Shown here: positions 32,100-40,711 of the stretch, one piece after another
Layout: each line of letters starts with the position of its first letter
How positions within the stretch are numbered: the first letter of the stretch is position 1
NCBI GenBank assembly: GCA_029557915.1
Contig: JAKQHS010000100.1
Coordinates: forward strand, 1 to 40,718
Length of the DNA: 40,718 nt
Source of the DNA: Bacteroidota bacterium
GTDB taxonomy: Bacteria > Bacteroidota > Bacteroidia > Chitinophagales > Saprospiraceae
Direction of reading: 5' to 3'
Notes under the pieces: model-generated
What the model saw: only the letters and a program-made list of their open reading frames with translations
The model's database searches: none
Told to the model about the DNA's origin: nothing
Program-made: the position numbers and the translations under genes

Positions 32100-33260
32100 C
32101 TACCATTTTAACCGGGTGGATAAATATACCCAGGCGAGCCCGGCCAGGCAAACGATAAACAGGGCCGACTGCAGATTGATCGCTTTAGAGATAAAGCCGA
32201 TAATGACCGGACCTCCCAGGAAGGTCGCCACGGAAAAGGTGTTCAGGGTGGCCAGCCCGACGCCTTTGGCCAGGTTGGGCAGCCGTGTGGAGGCTCCGTA
32301 CAGGATAGGCGCACCGCAGGAAACACCCAGGCCCACCATACCGAAAGCCGCGATGCAGATCCAGGTTTTTGGGAAAAACACGGCAACCGCAATGGCCAGC
32401 GCACTTATCCATCCCCCATATTTCAGTATGGACCGGGCCCCGTACCGGGGTATAAAATAGTCCCCGGAAAAACGGCCCATGGCCATAAAAAAAGAATAAC
32501 TGGCCAGCCCCCATCCGATCAGGTACTCCGGGGCGTGGACCACATCCCTCAGATACACCGCGGTCCAGTCCGCCATGGATCCCTCGGTGAGATTGGTGCA
32601 CAAAGCTATGCCGATCATGATCAGGAGGGGCCCCCTGGGAAAAGTGAATTTGGGTTTCACCGGCTCTTCCTCCGCGGTGAGTTCTTCTTCAATTTGAAGG
32701 ATCTCGCGACGCACCATTAGCCAGATCAACAGCATCAGACCCGAGATGATCATACTTTGCACCAGAGGTGGCGTTTTTAACCCGATCAGCGTGGAGGCCA
32801 TGAGGGAGCCCAGCATCAGTCCGAGGCTGAACAAACCATGACAAGTGGACATGATATGCAGTTTGGACCGGTGTTCGATGATGGAGGCGCAGGTATTCAT
32901 GGATACGTTGGTAAACGCGATCATGATCCCGGTGACAAACAAACCAAGCCCTACGCCCCAGGCCACCGGAGACAAGACCGGAAGCAGGTAACACAGGGAC
33001 ATGGCCACCATGGAGGTCAGGGTCATCTTCTGCATGCCATAACGGTGGATAAACCAGGAGGAAGCCGGGTTGGCCAGCGCCGCTCCCACGGGCATGCAAA
33101 GAATGATGAGCCCGAGTTGGGCGTCGTCCAACCCAAATTTTGATTTGACAATGGGGATCAGGGTAGCCCAGTTGCCAAACAGGGTACCCATGACCAGGAA
33201 GACCGCGCCTACGGCCACGCTCTGCCGGTGCAATAAAAACCTGAGTAAATGTGAAAACAT
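32100..33260 (-). CDS. MFS transporter
   Basis: A 386-residue inner-membrane carrier with about twelve hydrophobic helices in two halves separated by a charged cytoplasmic loop (about 190-205, REILQIEEELTAEEEPVKPK). It resembles the fucose-permease / YbjJ-like branch of the major facilitator superfamily. Substrate unknown. The small YkoF-like gene follows closely, which would fit a thiamine- or pyrimidine-related substrate, but many sugar carriers fall in this branch as well. Upstream is a period-7 repeat that separates it from the decarboxylase gene. Confidence 0.85.
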   Translation of the reverse strand: MFSHLLRFLLHRQSVAVGAVFLVMGTLFGNWATLIPIVKSKFGLDDAQLGLIILCMPVGAALANPASSWFIHRYGMQKMTLTSMVAMSLCYLLPVLSPVAWGVGLGLFVTGIMIAFTNVSMNTCASIIEHRSKLHIMSTCHGLFSLGLMLGSLMASTLIGLKTPPLVQSMIISGLMLLIWLMVRREILQIEEELTAEEEPVKPKFTFPRGPLLIMIGIALCTNLTEGSMADWTAVYLRDVVHAPEYLIGWGLASYSFFMAMGRFSGDYFIPRYGARSILKYGGWISALAIAVAVFFPKTWICIAAFGMVGLGVSCGAPILYGASTRLPNLAKGVGLATLNTFSVATFLGGPVIIGFISKAINLQSALFIVCLAGLAWVYLSTRLKW

Positions 33261-33288
33261 AGAGAGGGGGTAAAGATAGGGATTGGGG

Positions 33289-33393
33289 GATTGAGGATTG
33301 AGGATTGAGGATTGAGGTTTGAGGATTGAGGAGGTCTTCTCTACTTCTTACCTCTTACCTCTTACCTCGTACCTCATACCTCATACCTCATAC
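33289..33393. repeat. Two facing heptanucleotide arrays after the decarboxylase gene
   Basis: The plus strand holds six GATTGAG-type units (33289-33330), a short spacer, then seven or eight TTACCTC/ATACCTC-type units (33341-33393). On the minus strand the second array starts with TGAGGTA, whose TGA is the stop codon of the decarboxylase gene (33388-33390); even the preceding valine codon belongs to the repeat. GAGG and CCTC blocks in the two arms can pair. Confidence 0.85.
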
Positions 33394-35880
33394 CTTTAGT
33401 CTACTCACTACCTTATGCAACTGCCACACAAATTCCTGGATGAGGTTTTGCGAGGTGGACTGGCGGATGGCTGTGGTATAAGGGTTCATGGGAGTACAGC
33501 GGATGACCAGGAGGCCTTCCGCGTTATAATCTTCCCTGGCCCTGGAAATGCCCGCATTTGTAAAAAAATCAGCCAGGGAGTCAAAAGGATAATACTGTTC
33601 GTCCATGCGCGTGTGAGATACAAAAAACGATTGGGCGTAACTGTGTTCTTTATCACCCTGCTCTACCTGTATGGAAAAATGCCCGTAAACGGCTCCGGTG
33701 AGCGCATTCATTTCCCGCAGACTTTGATCCGTTTTGTTTTTCACTGCAAAGACCAGCACATTGGTATCAGGAGGTTCGGGGAAGGTCAGGATGGTATAGG
33801 TCAACGGTTCCGGGAACCGGGCGGTCTGGTATATTTCTTCCCAATGCCTGAGCCATTCGTACAATTCCCGCGTGGCCAGGAGGGAGGATTTGATCAGCCG
33901 GCCGTGCCCGGAACGGTTGAGCGGGATCATCCGGCTTGAGAACCATAGGGCTGCGGCTGCCGCTCCAGGCTTGGAACCTTCCAGTATGAACGGCGCGAAG
34001 GCATCGATCCCGATGTGGTAGTTTTCGTAAGGGATGTTGTTGGAATTCAATTTGGAATAATCCACATCCTTTACATGACGGGGTGGGTGGTGCACCAGGA
34101 TATCGTGTTCGGTGGACGTGATGTAAGGGGCGCGCTGCATGATGAAATGCCGGATGCGGTCATTTTTAAAAGCCACCAGGCCGCAGGGATACTGGATATA
34201 ACCCAGTTTATGCGGGTCCACCGTAATGGAATCCGCTTTTTTAAAGGAGAGAAAGGCTTTGACGACCTGAAGATCGCCGCCCCAACTGATCCTTATGGGT
34301 TTGGTTTGGGCCTTGAGGCTGAAATCAATCGTGTCCGAAACATGGCTTGCAACATCCCGCGCACGGTCTTCCGCCCTGATTTTAAAATCCTCCGGGCCGA
34401 TGATCTCGGAAAGCGGCTGCCCGTAAGGGGACCTGAGGATGGTTCCAAATTCATCGATCAGGGCTAGGTATTTTTTCCTGAACCCGTTAAACTCGTTGCG
34501 GCCCGCTTTTTCTTTTAACCGCAGAATCCTTTGTTCCACGGAAATCAAAAGAGGTTCGGCTTCGTCATCGGGTGTCGCCTGGATCATGGACCGTGTGGTC
34601 TCCAACAACTGATAGATCTCTGAAACCAGGCCATTGTCTGTATCGGGCCCTGCCTCAGGATCAAGGAGGCGATTCAGCTTTTTTACCAGGATTTCCAGTT
34701 TCTCCTCCTGGCTCAGTTTGAAAAGGCTCCGGATATATCCTCCCCATGCCCCGTCGATATGCAACCAAAAAGAGGTATTCATCCGGGCTTCTATTTGTTC
34801 CCGGAGGGCGGCAATTTCATGCACGGGATCCACCGCCCCTTCTTCCGTATTTCCCGCGATCGCGATCACCGCTATGGGGATTTTCCCTTCTTCCAGGGCG
34901 GTCATGATTTTCAATTCGAGGTCCTTGACATCAAGCCGGAAACGGCTGTCGGTCTTCACCAACACGACATTGTTTCTCCCGATCCCCAGGACGTCCGCCG
35001 CTTTTTTTATGGAATAGTGGGCGGCGCCGGACGCAAAGATCACCGGGGGAAATTCGCTGAAAATCCTGCCCAGATGATTGGTCAAGCTGTAAGGCGATTC
35101 CCTGAGATAGAGGTCCGATTTTTTTACGGCCTCCGCGATGTTTATTTTTTCCGACTTGCTGATCGCTTCGATCAGGCAGGCAAAAAGCCCGATGGACGTT
35201 TCTGGACTTAGGCCAATGGCTTCCCGGGGACTGAGTGCCTTCAGGTCTGCGCGTTTGCCATTCGGCAAATTCACCGCGATATCCAGGCCTTTTTCCCTGG
35301 CGATGTCATGGACGGTCAGCGGAAAATATTTGATGATCCGGGCCACCCACAGCGCTTCCACATTCGCCAGGGTGCCACCGGAAGTAATGTGGGCCCAGCC
35401 GAATTCCGTCTTCAGTTTTTCTTCATAGGCTTGCCATTCTTTGATGCCGGCCTCTTTTCCCGGAGGGACGGGGGGAGTGTTGAAGCCCAGCATTTTCAGG
35501 ACCTGGTTGCTGGCTTCGATTTCCCATTCGACCGTAACCGGAGCGCCTTCCGGGGTGACGTTGTTGGCGTTGTACAGCATGGCCGCGAAATAACCAAAGA
35601 CCGAAGGCATATTGATGTCCGACAGCATATGGCCGATGTATCGCGGGCTGTAAAAAGGGAAATTGCGCCTCAGTTGAGAAGTCATTTCAGCAACCCCTTG
35701 CATCAATTTATCAAACTCTTCCTCGTGCTGCCGTTGGATTCTCCGCGTGATCAAAATCGGATCCGCAGGAAAATAATTCCGCCTCCAGTGGATATAATCC
35801 CGGATGATGGTCAGGATGGTGTTTGTGAAGATTTCTTCATTTTCACCCTTTGGGCCGAGAAACCAGGAAAGTTGTTTCAT
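33388..35880 (-). CDS. PLP-dependent group II decarboxylase, extended form (830 aa)
   Basis: A fold-type I PLP enzyme of the aromatic-amino-acid/glutamate decarboxylase group. Visible landmarks are TSGGTLAN (166-173, phosphate/cofactor loop), HIDGAWGG with D376 (pairs with the PLP ring nitrogen) and VDPHKLGY with Schiff-base lysine K558. In ordinary members the last two lie about 30 residues apart; here about 180 separate them, owing to a mostly helical insertion (about 390-545). The length of 830 compares with about 450-620 for common relatives. The substrate is unknown; tyrosine-type decarboxylases are the nearest I recognise. Heptad repeats flank it on both sides. It may be read with the TrpB2 gene upstream. 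Confidence 0.85.
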   Translation of the reverse strand: MKQLSWFLGPKGENEEIFTNTILTIIRDYIHWRRNYFPADPILITRRIQRQHEEEFDKLMQGVAEMTSQLRRNFPFYSPRYIGHMLSDINMPSVFGYFAAMLYNANNVTPEGAPVTVEWEIEASNQVLKMLGFNTPPVPPGKEAGIKEWQAYEEKLKTEFGWAHITSGGTLANVEALWVARIIKYFPLTVHDIAREKGLDIAVNLPNGKRADLKALSPREAIGLSPETSIGLFACLIEAISKSEKINIAEAVKKSDLYLRESPYSLTNHLGRIFSEFPPVIFASGAAHYSIKKAADVLGIGRNNVVLVKTDSRFRLDVKDLELKIMTALEEGKIPIAVIAIAGNTEEGAVDPVHEIAALREQIEARMNTSFWLHIDGAWGGYIRSLFKLSQEEKLEILVKKLNRLLDPEAGPDTDNGLVSEIYQLLETTRSMIQATPDDEAEPLLISVEQRILRLKEKAGRNEFNGFRKKYLALIDEFGTILRSPYGQPLSEIIGPEDFKIRAEDRARDVASHVSDTIDFSLKAQTKPIRISWGGDLQVVKAFLSFKKADSITVDPHKLGYIQYPCGLVAFKNDRIRHFIMQRAPYITSTEHDILVHHPPRHVKDVDYSKLNSNNIPYENYHIGIDAFAPFILEGSKPGAAAAALWFSSRMIPLNRSGHGRLIKSSLLATRELYEWLRHWEEIYQTARFPEPLTYTILTFPEPPDTNVLVFAVKNKTDQSLREMNALTGAVYGHFSIQVEQGDKEHSYAQSFFVSHTRMDEQYYPFDSLADFFTNAGISRAREDYNAEGLLVIRCTPMNPYTTAIRQSTSQNLIQEFVWQLHKVVSRLKV

Positions 35881-35888
35881 GGAGGGAG

Positions 35889-36042
35889 GAGGTTAGAGGT
35901 AAGAGGTCAGAGGTCAGAGGTCAGAGGTAAGAGGTAAGAGGTAAGAGGTAAGAGGTAAGAGGTAAGAGGTAAGAGGTAAGAGGTAAGAGGTACGAGGTCT
36001 AACCTCTAGCCTCTAACCTCTAACCTCTAACTTCTAACCTCA
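35889..36042. repeat. Facing heptanucleotide arrays filling the TrpB2-decarboxylase space
   Basis: On the plus strand sixteen GAGGTAA-type units (35889-36000; nine are identical GAGGTAA, three GAGGTCA) meet six AACCTCT-type units (36001-36042). The last unit contains the TGA stop of the TrpB2 gene (minus strand, 36040-36042); the first lies 8 bp before the decarboxylase start codon. On the mRNA strand the arms read GAGGTTA-type then TTACCTC-type, so each heptad can pair except for one T-T mismatch. Confidence 0.92.
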
Positions 36043-37392
36043 AACAGCTATCAGTTTGCTGGTCAGATCACTGATCTCGGCGTCGGTGAGTTCATGATCT
36101 TCCAGTTTACCTGCGAAATAGTCTCCGTAGGCCTGCATATCGAAATGGCCATGGCCGCAAAGGTTAAACAATATGGTTTTGCGGGTCCCTTCTTCGCGGG
36201 CTTTGGCGGCTTCCTGGAAGACCGTGGCCAGGGCATGGGTGGCTTCGGGGGCCGGAATGATGCCTTCGGCCCGGGCGAATTTTACGCCGGCCTCAAAACA
36301 TTCCAGTTGGGCATGGGCACGGGCCTCAATGAGTTTGTCTTTTAACAACTGGGATACGATCACGCCGGCTCCATGGTACCGGAGGCCGCCTGCATGGATG
36401 GAAGCAGGTACAAATTCATGACCGAGGGTATACATGGGCAGGAGGGGGGTCATGCCGATGGTATCGCCAAAATCATAACTGAACACGCCGCGGGTGAGTT
36501 TGGGACAGGAAAGGGGTTCGCTGGCAATGGCCCTTATTTTCTTGCCCTCTTCCAGGTTCAGGCGGAGGAAGGGAAAGGATAATCCTGCAAAATTGGATCC
36601 GCCCCCGAAGGGTGCGACAATGATATCGGGCAGTTCGCCGGCTTTTTCCATCTGGATCAATGCTTCCTGGCCGACAACCGTCTGGTGGAGTAACACGTGA
36701 TTAAGTACGCTGCCCAGGGCATATTTGGTATCGGGATCAGGTGCCGCCCTTTCGATGGCCTCTGAGATGGCGATGCCCAGGCTGCCCGGGGAGTGGGGGT
36801 CGGCGGCGAGAATCTTGCGGCCGGATTCGGTATGGTCGGAGGGGGAAGCGTAAACTTTGGCGCCAAAGGTTTCCATCATGATCCGGCGGTAAGGTTTTTG
36901 GTTGTAACTCACCTTGACCATATAGACTTCGCATTCGAGGCCAAACATATTGCAGGCAAAACTCAGGGCGCTGCCCCATTGCCCGGCACCGGTTTCAGTC
37001 ACGATGCGTTTGACCCCCTGTTGTTTGTTGTAATAAGCCTGGGGAATGGCGGTATTGGGTTTGTGCGAACCGCTGGGGCTTACCCCTTCGTATTTATAAT
37101 AAATATGCGCAGGCGTATCCAGGGCCGCTTCCAGGCCGTATGCCCGGTATAAAGGGGTTGGCCGGTATAATTTATAGGCCTCGCGCACGGCATCGGGGAT
37201 CTCCACGTATTTTTCCCCCGTCACTTCCTGTTTGATCAGTTCCATGGGGAAGAGGGGTTCCAGCATTTCCGGCCCGATGGGTTGCCGGGTACCCGGATGG
37301 AGGGGAGGAAGGGGTTTGTTGGGCATGCTGGCAATGATATTGTACCAGTGGCTTGGGATTTCTTTTTCGGTGAGGAGGATCTTTTTTTCCAT
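36040..37392 (-). CDS. trpB: Tryptophan synthase beta-like protein, TrpB2 type
   Basis: A fold-type II PLP enzyme of 450 residues, longer than canonical TrpB1 (about 395) and with the extended N-terminus of TrpB2. The PLP lysine is K111 in GSHKPNTA and the catalytic glutamate E133 in TETGAGQWG; the phosphate-binding GGGSN loop and the C-terminal [10 protein letters not shown] are present. TrpB2 enzymes make tryptophan from indole and serine (or O-phosphoserine) without TrpA; consistent with that, no trpA lies near. It follows the PcaB-like lyase gene by 11 bp on the same strand. Its stop codon is part of the large heptad repeat. Confidence 0.92.
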   Translation of the reverse strand: MEKKILLTEKEIPSHWYNIIASMPNKPLPPLHPGTRQPIGPEMLEPLFPMELIKQEVTGEKYVEIPDAVREAYKLYRPTPLYRAYGLEAALDTPAHIYYKYEGVSPSGSHKPNTAIPQAYYNKQQGVKRIVTETGAGQWGSALSFACNMFGLECEVYMVKVSYNQKPYRRIMMETFGAKVYASPSDHTESGRKILAADPHSPGSLGIAISEAIERAAPDPDTKYALGSVLNHVLLHQTVVGQEALIQMEKAGELPDIIVAPFGGGSNFAGLSFPFLRLNLEEGKKIRAIASEPLSCPKLTRGVFSYDFGDTIGMTPLLPMYTLGHEFVPASIHAGGLRYHGAGVIVSQLLKDKLIEARAHAQLECFEAGVKFARAEGIIPAPEATHALATVFQEAAKAREEGTRKTILFNLCGHGHFDMQAYGDYFAGKLEDHELTDAEISDLTSKLIAV

Positions 37393-37403
37393 ATGAAAAT
37401 GTT

Positions 37404-38762
37404 TTACGATTTAGTCTTGAATTTCCGGGATAAGAGGTCCTTTGCCCGGTTGATCATTTTACCGGTAAAATAATCACAAAGGCCGAGATTGTTTTCGATC
37501 TCAAACCAGGAACTGATTTCTTTTTCGGAGAAAAGATGGCGCAGCGACTCCTCTTTTAGAAGCAGGGCCTGGAGGGATTCACCGGTGGATCTTACCCTGG
37601 TACTGAAAGAACGGACCAGGGCCTGGGCTTCCTCCGTATTTAACTTAAGGCTTAACATCCGGCTCACGTGCTCTGCAAAAACCAGCCCTCCGCCGTCATC
37701 GATGTTTTTTAGCATGCGTTCTTTATTCACCCGGATTTCCCCGATCATTTCTATGGAAAGACGAAGGGAACCGGCCACCAGCCTGAAAAGATCTTCCATG
37801 CTTTCCCACTCGGCATGCCAGGGGCCGGAGCCTCTTTCATGATCCTGGGTCAGGGTATTGGAAAGGGAATATGCTATGGCTTGTATCCGGAGGCCATTGG
37901 CCAGGATCAGGATGGCGTTGACCGGGTTGGTTTTGTGGGGCATGATCGATGAATGGCCCTTGTCTTTTCCGTCAAAACTGATTTCACCGACTTCATTTTG
38001 GGCCAGGAGGCTTAAATCCGTAGCCATTTTGTTGAGGTGACCCTGCAAGGCCCCGAGCTGGTGTGCCATAGTATGGATATACTGTCTTTGGTTATGCCAG
38101 GGTTTGACGGGCAGGTCCAGGCCCAGTTCCCGGGACAGGCCGGAGGATACCTCCTCATATTGTTTTACGCTGTACCCCGGGGCAGTCCCGACGGATCCAC
38201 CGAGTTGAAGGGGAAATTTAAGAAACCGGAGGCCTTCCGATACCATGAGCAGCCCATCGATCCAACCGGCCACCTTAAAACCGAAGGTAATAGGCCGGGC
38301 ATGCTGCATAAACGTTCTTCCCGCCATGGGGGTGTGGCGGTGCATTTCGGCGATTTCGACCAGGCCGGTGATCAGTGGTCTGAGGTTCAGGTTGATCCAG
38401 GCCGTCGCTTTTTTATATTGGATCATCGCGGCCGTGTCGATCGCGTCCTGGCTGGTAGCCAGGAAATGCAGATAGCCGGCGGCTTCAGAGGGATGGCCGG
38501 CCAATAACTGCCTGCATTGGCCGAGCAGGGGGATCAGGATATTCCCGCTGCGGGCCGATTCTTCCATCAGTCTTTCCCGGTTTATGGATTCATAGCTGCA
38601 CAGGATTTCAATAGCGCCGGCGGCAGGAGGAGGAATCAGCCCTTGCCTGGACTGTACCCGGGCCAGCGCTTTTTCGAAACCAAGCAAGGCCTCCAGGACC
38701 GGGCGAACTTCAAAAAATTCAAAGGCCCGGTCGTAAAAAAGATTGCTATATAATGAAGGCAT
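37404..38762 (-). CDS. PcaB-like lyase of the fumarase/aspartase superfamily
   Basis: A 452-residue helical lyase. The superfamily signature reads [10 protein letters not shown] (271-280), with the catalytic serine loop. [14 protein letters not shown] (148-161) and the [14 protein letters not shown] segment are most like 3-carboxy-cis,cis-muconate cycloisomerase (PcaB), the group that also includes adenylosuccinate lyase relatives. No other protocatechuate-pathway genes are in the window, so the PcaB reaction is not supported by context and the true substrate may differ. It is the first gene of a probable transcript with TrpB2. A near-consensus TAATTTTA (38780-38787, minus) lies about 18 bp upstream of the ATG. 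Confidence 0.82.
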   Translation of the reverse strand: MPSLYSNLFYDRAFEFFEVRPVLEALLGFEKALARVQSRQGLIPPPAAGAIEILCSYESINRERLMEESARSGNILIPLLGQCRQLLAGHPSEAAGYLHFLATSQDAIDTAAMIQYKKATAWINLNLRPLITGLVEIAEMHRHTPMAGRTFMQHARPITFGFKVAGWIDGLLMVSEGLRFLKFPLQLGGSVGTAPGYSVKQYEEVSSGLSRELGLDLPVKPWHNQRQYIHTMAHQLGALQGHLNKMATDLSLLAQNEVGEISFDGKDKGHSSIMPHKTNPVNAILILANGLRIQAIAYSLSNTLTQDHERGSGPWHAEWESMEDLFRLVAGSLRLSIEMIGEIRVNKERMLKNIDDGGGLVFAEHVSRMLSLKLNTEEAQALVRSFSTRVRSTGESLQALLLKEESLRHLFSEKEISSWFEIENNLGLCDYFTGKMINRAKDLLSRKFKTKS

Positions 38763-38779
38763 TCGGCAGGATCGACAGC

Positions 38780-38787
38780 TAAAATTA
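38780..38787 (-). promoter_or_regulatory. Possible -7 element before the PcaB-like gene
   Basis: TAATTTTA on the minus strand differs from TAnnTTTG in the last base. No clear -33 box. Confidence 0.3.
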
Positions 38788-38998
38788 AGCCAGAAATTGA
38801 TGCAGCCGGTCAGGGGTTTTTGTTTCTACATCTAAAAGCTAAGACCGGATGATCCTGTGTGCGGTCAAATCCGATAATTTCGCAACATCAATGGTATATT
38901 CCATGGTTTTGGTTAAACTTTAAAATTGATCCTATTTGTCTATTATGGAGGTGTTTAAGAATTCAACGGGCGCCTTTGCTCCACAGAACAGCAGCACC

Positions 38999-40357
38999 AT
39001 GAGATACTGCAAAGACTTTATCCTTTGCGCCCTGGCCCTTTTATGTATGGTGAACCTGGCGGGCGCTCAAAAATTCTGGTTGACGACCTATGAATTTCCC
39101 GGAGGGCCCAAAACCGGGATAAGCCTCGTGCAGGACAGTGTTTTATTTGTTTCAACCCTGAACTACGTGATGAGGAGTTTTAATGAGGGGAATAAATTTG
39201 ACACCACCCTGAGGGCGGAGAGCCTCTCCACCGTATTTGCCTCCCGCACCGGGACGGTTTTTGCCGGCGGGAAGGGCAAAGTATATTTTACCAGGGACTT
39301 CGGAACAAGCTGGGACTCCGTTTTGGTCAATACGGCCGCCCATATCACAGGATTTGTGGAAAATACAGCGAGGGACCCTTTTGCCATGACCCGTATTTAT
39401 GACGAGGAAAAGGGGTATATCGGGGACGGGGTGCTTTTTTCCAATACCGGGGGAGCCAGCTGGGCTTTTCGAAACAGCGGCCTTGGGTCGCAGAAAGCGT
39501 GCGAACATCTGGTCATAGATAAAAACAACCGCCTTTATTTAGCCATTGGGGATGAAGCCCGGACCGGCATGGGCGGATTGTTTGTGTCGGAAAACAATGG
39601 GATGTCCTGGCAAGGCATCGCCCTCCCCTTTGACGGGAAAAATCATGTGCCGGATCAGGTCATTCCCACCACCATCACCGGTTTATCGGTTTCGCCCCAG
39701 GACAGCTTATATCTCAGTCTCAGCGGGGTAGCGGTCAATGTAGGCGTCAGCCTTAATATCTACAAAAGCATTGACGACGTCACAAAAAATACATTCTGGA
39801 ATATCATGAATGTCATTCCAGATAATCAGTTCACGGACCGGAATCTGAATTCCATCCACTTTGCCGGAAATGGGGACTGGTACAGTTCCTTCAGCGGGAC
39901 CCTCAATGTGGGAGGAACCTATTATTCCAAAAACAGGGGCGTCTCCTGGCAGAGGATCGATTTCGGACTTGGCCTGGATATTTTCGGAATGCGTAACGTG
40001 CAGTATTTCGTTGAAAAACAGAACGGCAAGATCTTTATGGTTCACTATCTGAATGAACTGGTGCACTACACGGATACGAGTCTGACGACGGCAACCGGGG
40101 ATGTCCGGATACGAAATAATAAATTAACTGTTTTCCCAAACCCTGTAGCTTCCGGGGAGAATATAAAAATTGAATTGCCTGCTTCCATGCAAAAGTGTTC
40201 CATTGCCGTATTGAACAGCTCAGGGCAGGTGGTTCTGGCGAAACGGGTAAATCAGTCATCCCGCGTCGAAGTCGACATGACGGTTGTTCCTGGTGTTTAT
40301 TTTATCCGGGCGATAGAGGGGAATGTGGCGGCTGTGCAAAAAGTGTTGGTGTTTTAA
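38999..40357 (+). CDS. BNR-repeat secreted protein with T9SS type A sorting domain
   Basis: I chose the ATG at 38999 because it starts a clean signal peptide (MRYCKDFILCALALLCMV, cleaved near AGAQ); ATG at 38945 and a TTG before it are also open. The mature chain of about 430 residues has at least three or four Asp-box (BNR) repeats of the form S/T-x-D/N-x-G-x-S-W (TRDFGTSW, SENNGMSW, SKNRGVSW), suggesting a beta-propeller like sialidase or sortilin/photosystem-stability folds. The last 80 or so residues (from LTVFPNPV to the terminal VLVF) are a type A T9SS sorting domain, so the protein is exported across the outer membrane and probably surface-attached. No catalytic function is evident. 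Confidence 0.88.
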   Translation: MRYCKDFILCALALLCMVNLAGAQKFWLTTYEFPGGPKTGISLVQDSVLFVSTLNYVMRSFNEGNKFDTTLRAESLSTVFASRTGTVFAGGKGKVYFTRDFGTSWDSVLVNTAAHITGFVENTARDPFAMTRIYDEEKGYIGDGVLFSNTGGASWAFRNSGLGSQKACEHLVIDKNNRLYLAIGDEARTGMGGLFVSENNGMSWQGIALPFDGKNHVPDQVIPTTITGLSVSPQDSLYLSLSGVAVNVGVSLNIYKSIDDVTKNTFWNIMNVIPDNQFTDRNLNSIHFAGNGDWYSSFSGTLNVGGTYYSKNRGVSWQRIDFGLGLDIFGMRNVQYFVEKQNGKIFMVHYLNELVHYTDTSLTTATGDVRIRNNKLTVFPNPVASGENIKIELPASMQKCSIAVLNSSGQVVLAKRVNQSSRVEVDMTVVPGVYFIRAIEGNVAAVQKVLVF

Positions 40358-40647
40358 TTCCGGGGCGGACTGGATTCCTTTGACGCTTCGCGGTTTGCCC
40401 GCCAGGGGATCCCACGAAGTGTGCAGGAGTTGGGTGAACTATAACGTCAGAAGAGATAATATAAGTAAAAGGCTGGGCATAAGAAGCCTCCTTCGGGAAT
40501 AAAAATTTAAATATCTCCACCGAAGTCTTATATTTTTAAATTACTGATTACGAATTGTTTGGCATTTAGTTATGTTTGAGACACCAAGGGCACAAAAGAT
40601 TTCACACAATTATACAGCGCACCGAAGAACAAGGATTTAATTCTTCC

Positions 40648-40662
40648 GGCATCGGAGATGCC
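40648..40662. repeat. Short palindromic repeat, copy 1 (REP-like)
   Basis: GGCATC-GGA-GATGCC, a perfect 6-3-6 palindrome. Shares the pattern GGCwTCGGAGAwGCy with the copy 35 bp downstream. Confidence 0.55.
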
Positions 40663-40696
40663 TGACCTTATTGGTAAAAAATAAGAACAAAACATT

Positions 40697-40711
40697 GGCT
40701 TCGGAGAAGCT
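40697..40711. repeat. Short palindromic repeat, copy 2 (REP-like)
   Basis: GGCTTC-GGA-GAAGCT, a 6-3-6 palindrome with one imperfect end pair. The two arms carry compensating changes relative to copy 1 (A to T and T to A), which is expected if the hairpin is what is conserved. Confidence 0.55.

Noticed and set aside
35889-36042. CRISPR array
   Set aside because: The units are 7 bp and contiguous, without unique spacers, and no cas genes are present.
37404-38762. Adenylosuccinate lyase (purB) as identity of the lyase
   Set aside because: The [11 protein letters not shown] and [10 protein letters not shown] segments fit the PcaB group better; PurB has a different C-terminal part.
38936-38998. 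Start of the T9SS protein at the upstream TTG or at the ATG at 38945
   Set aside because: Both would bury the signal peptide behind a polar extension of about 20 residues.
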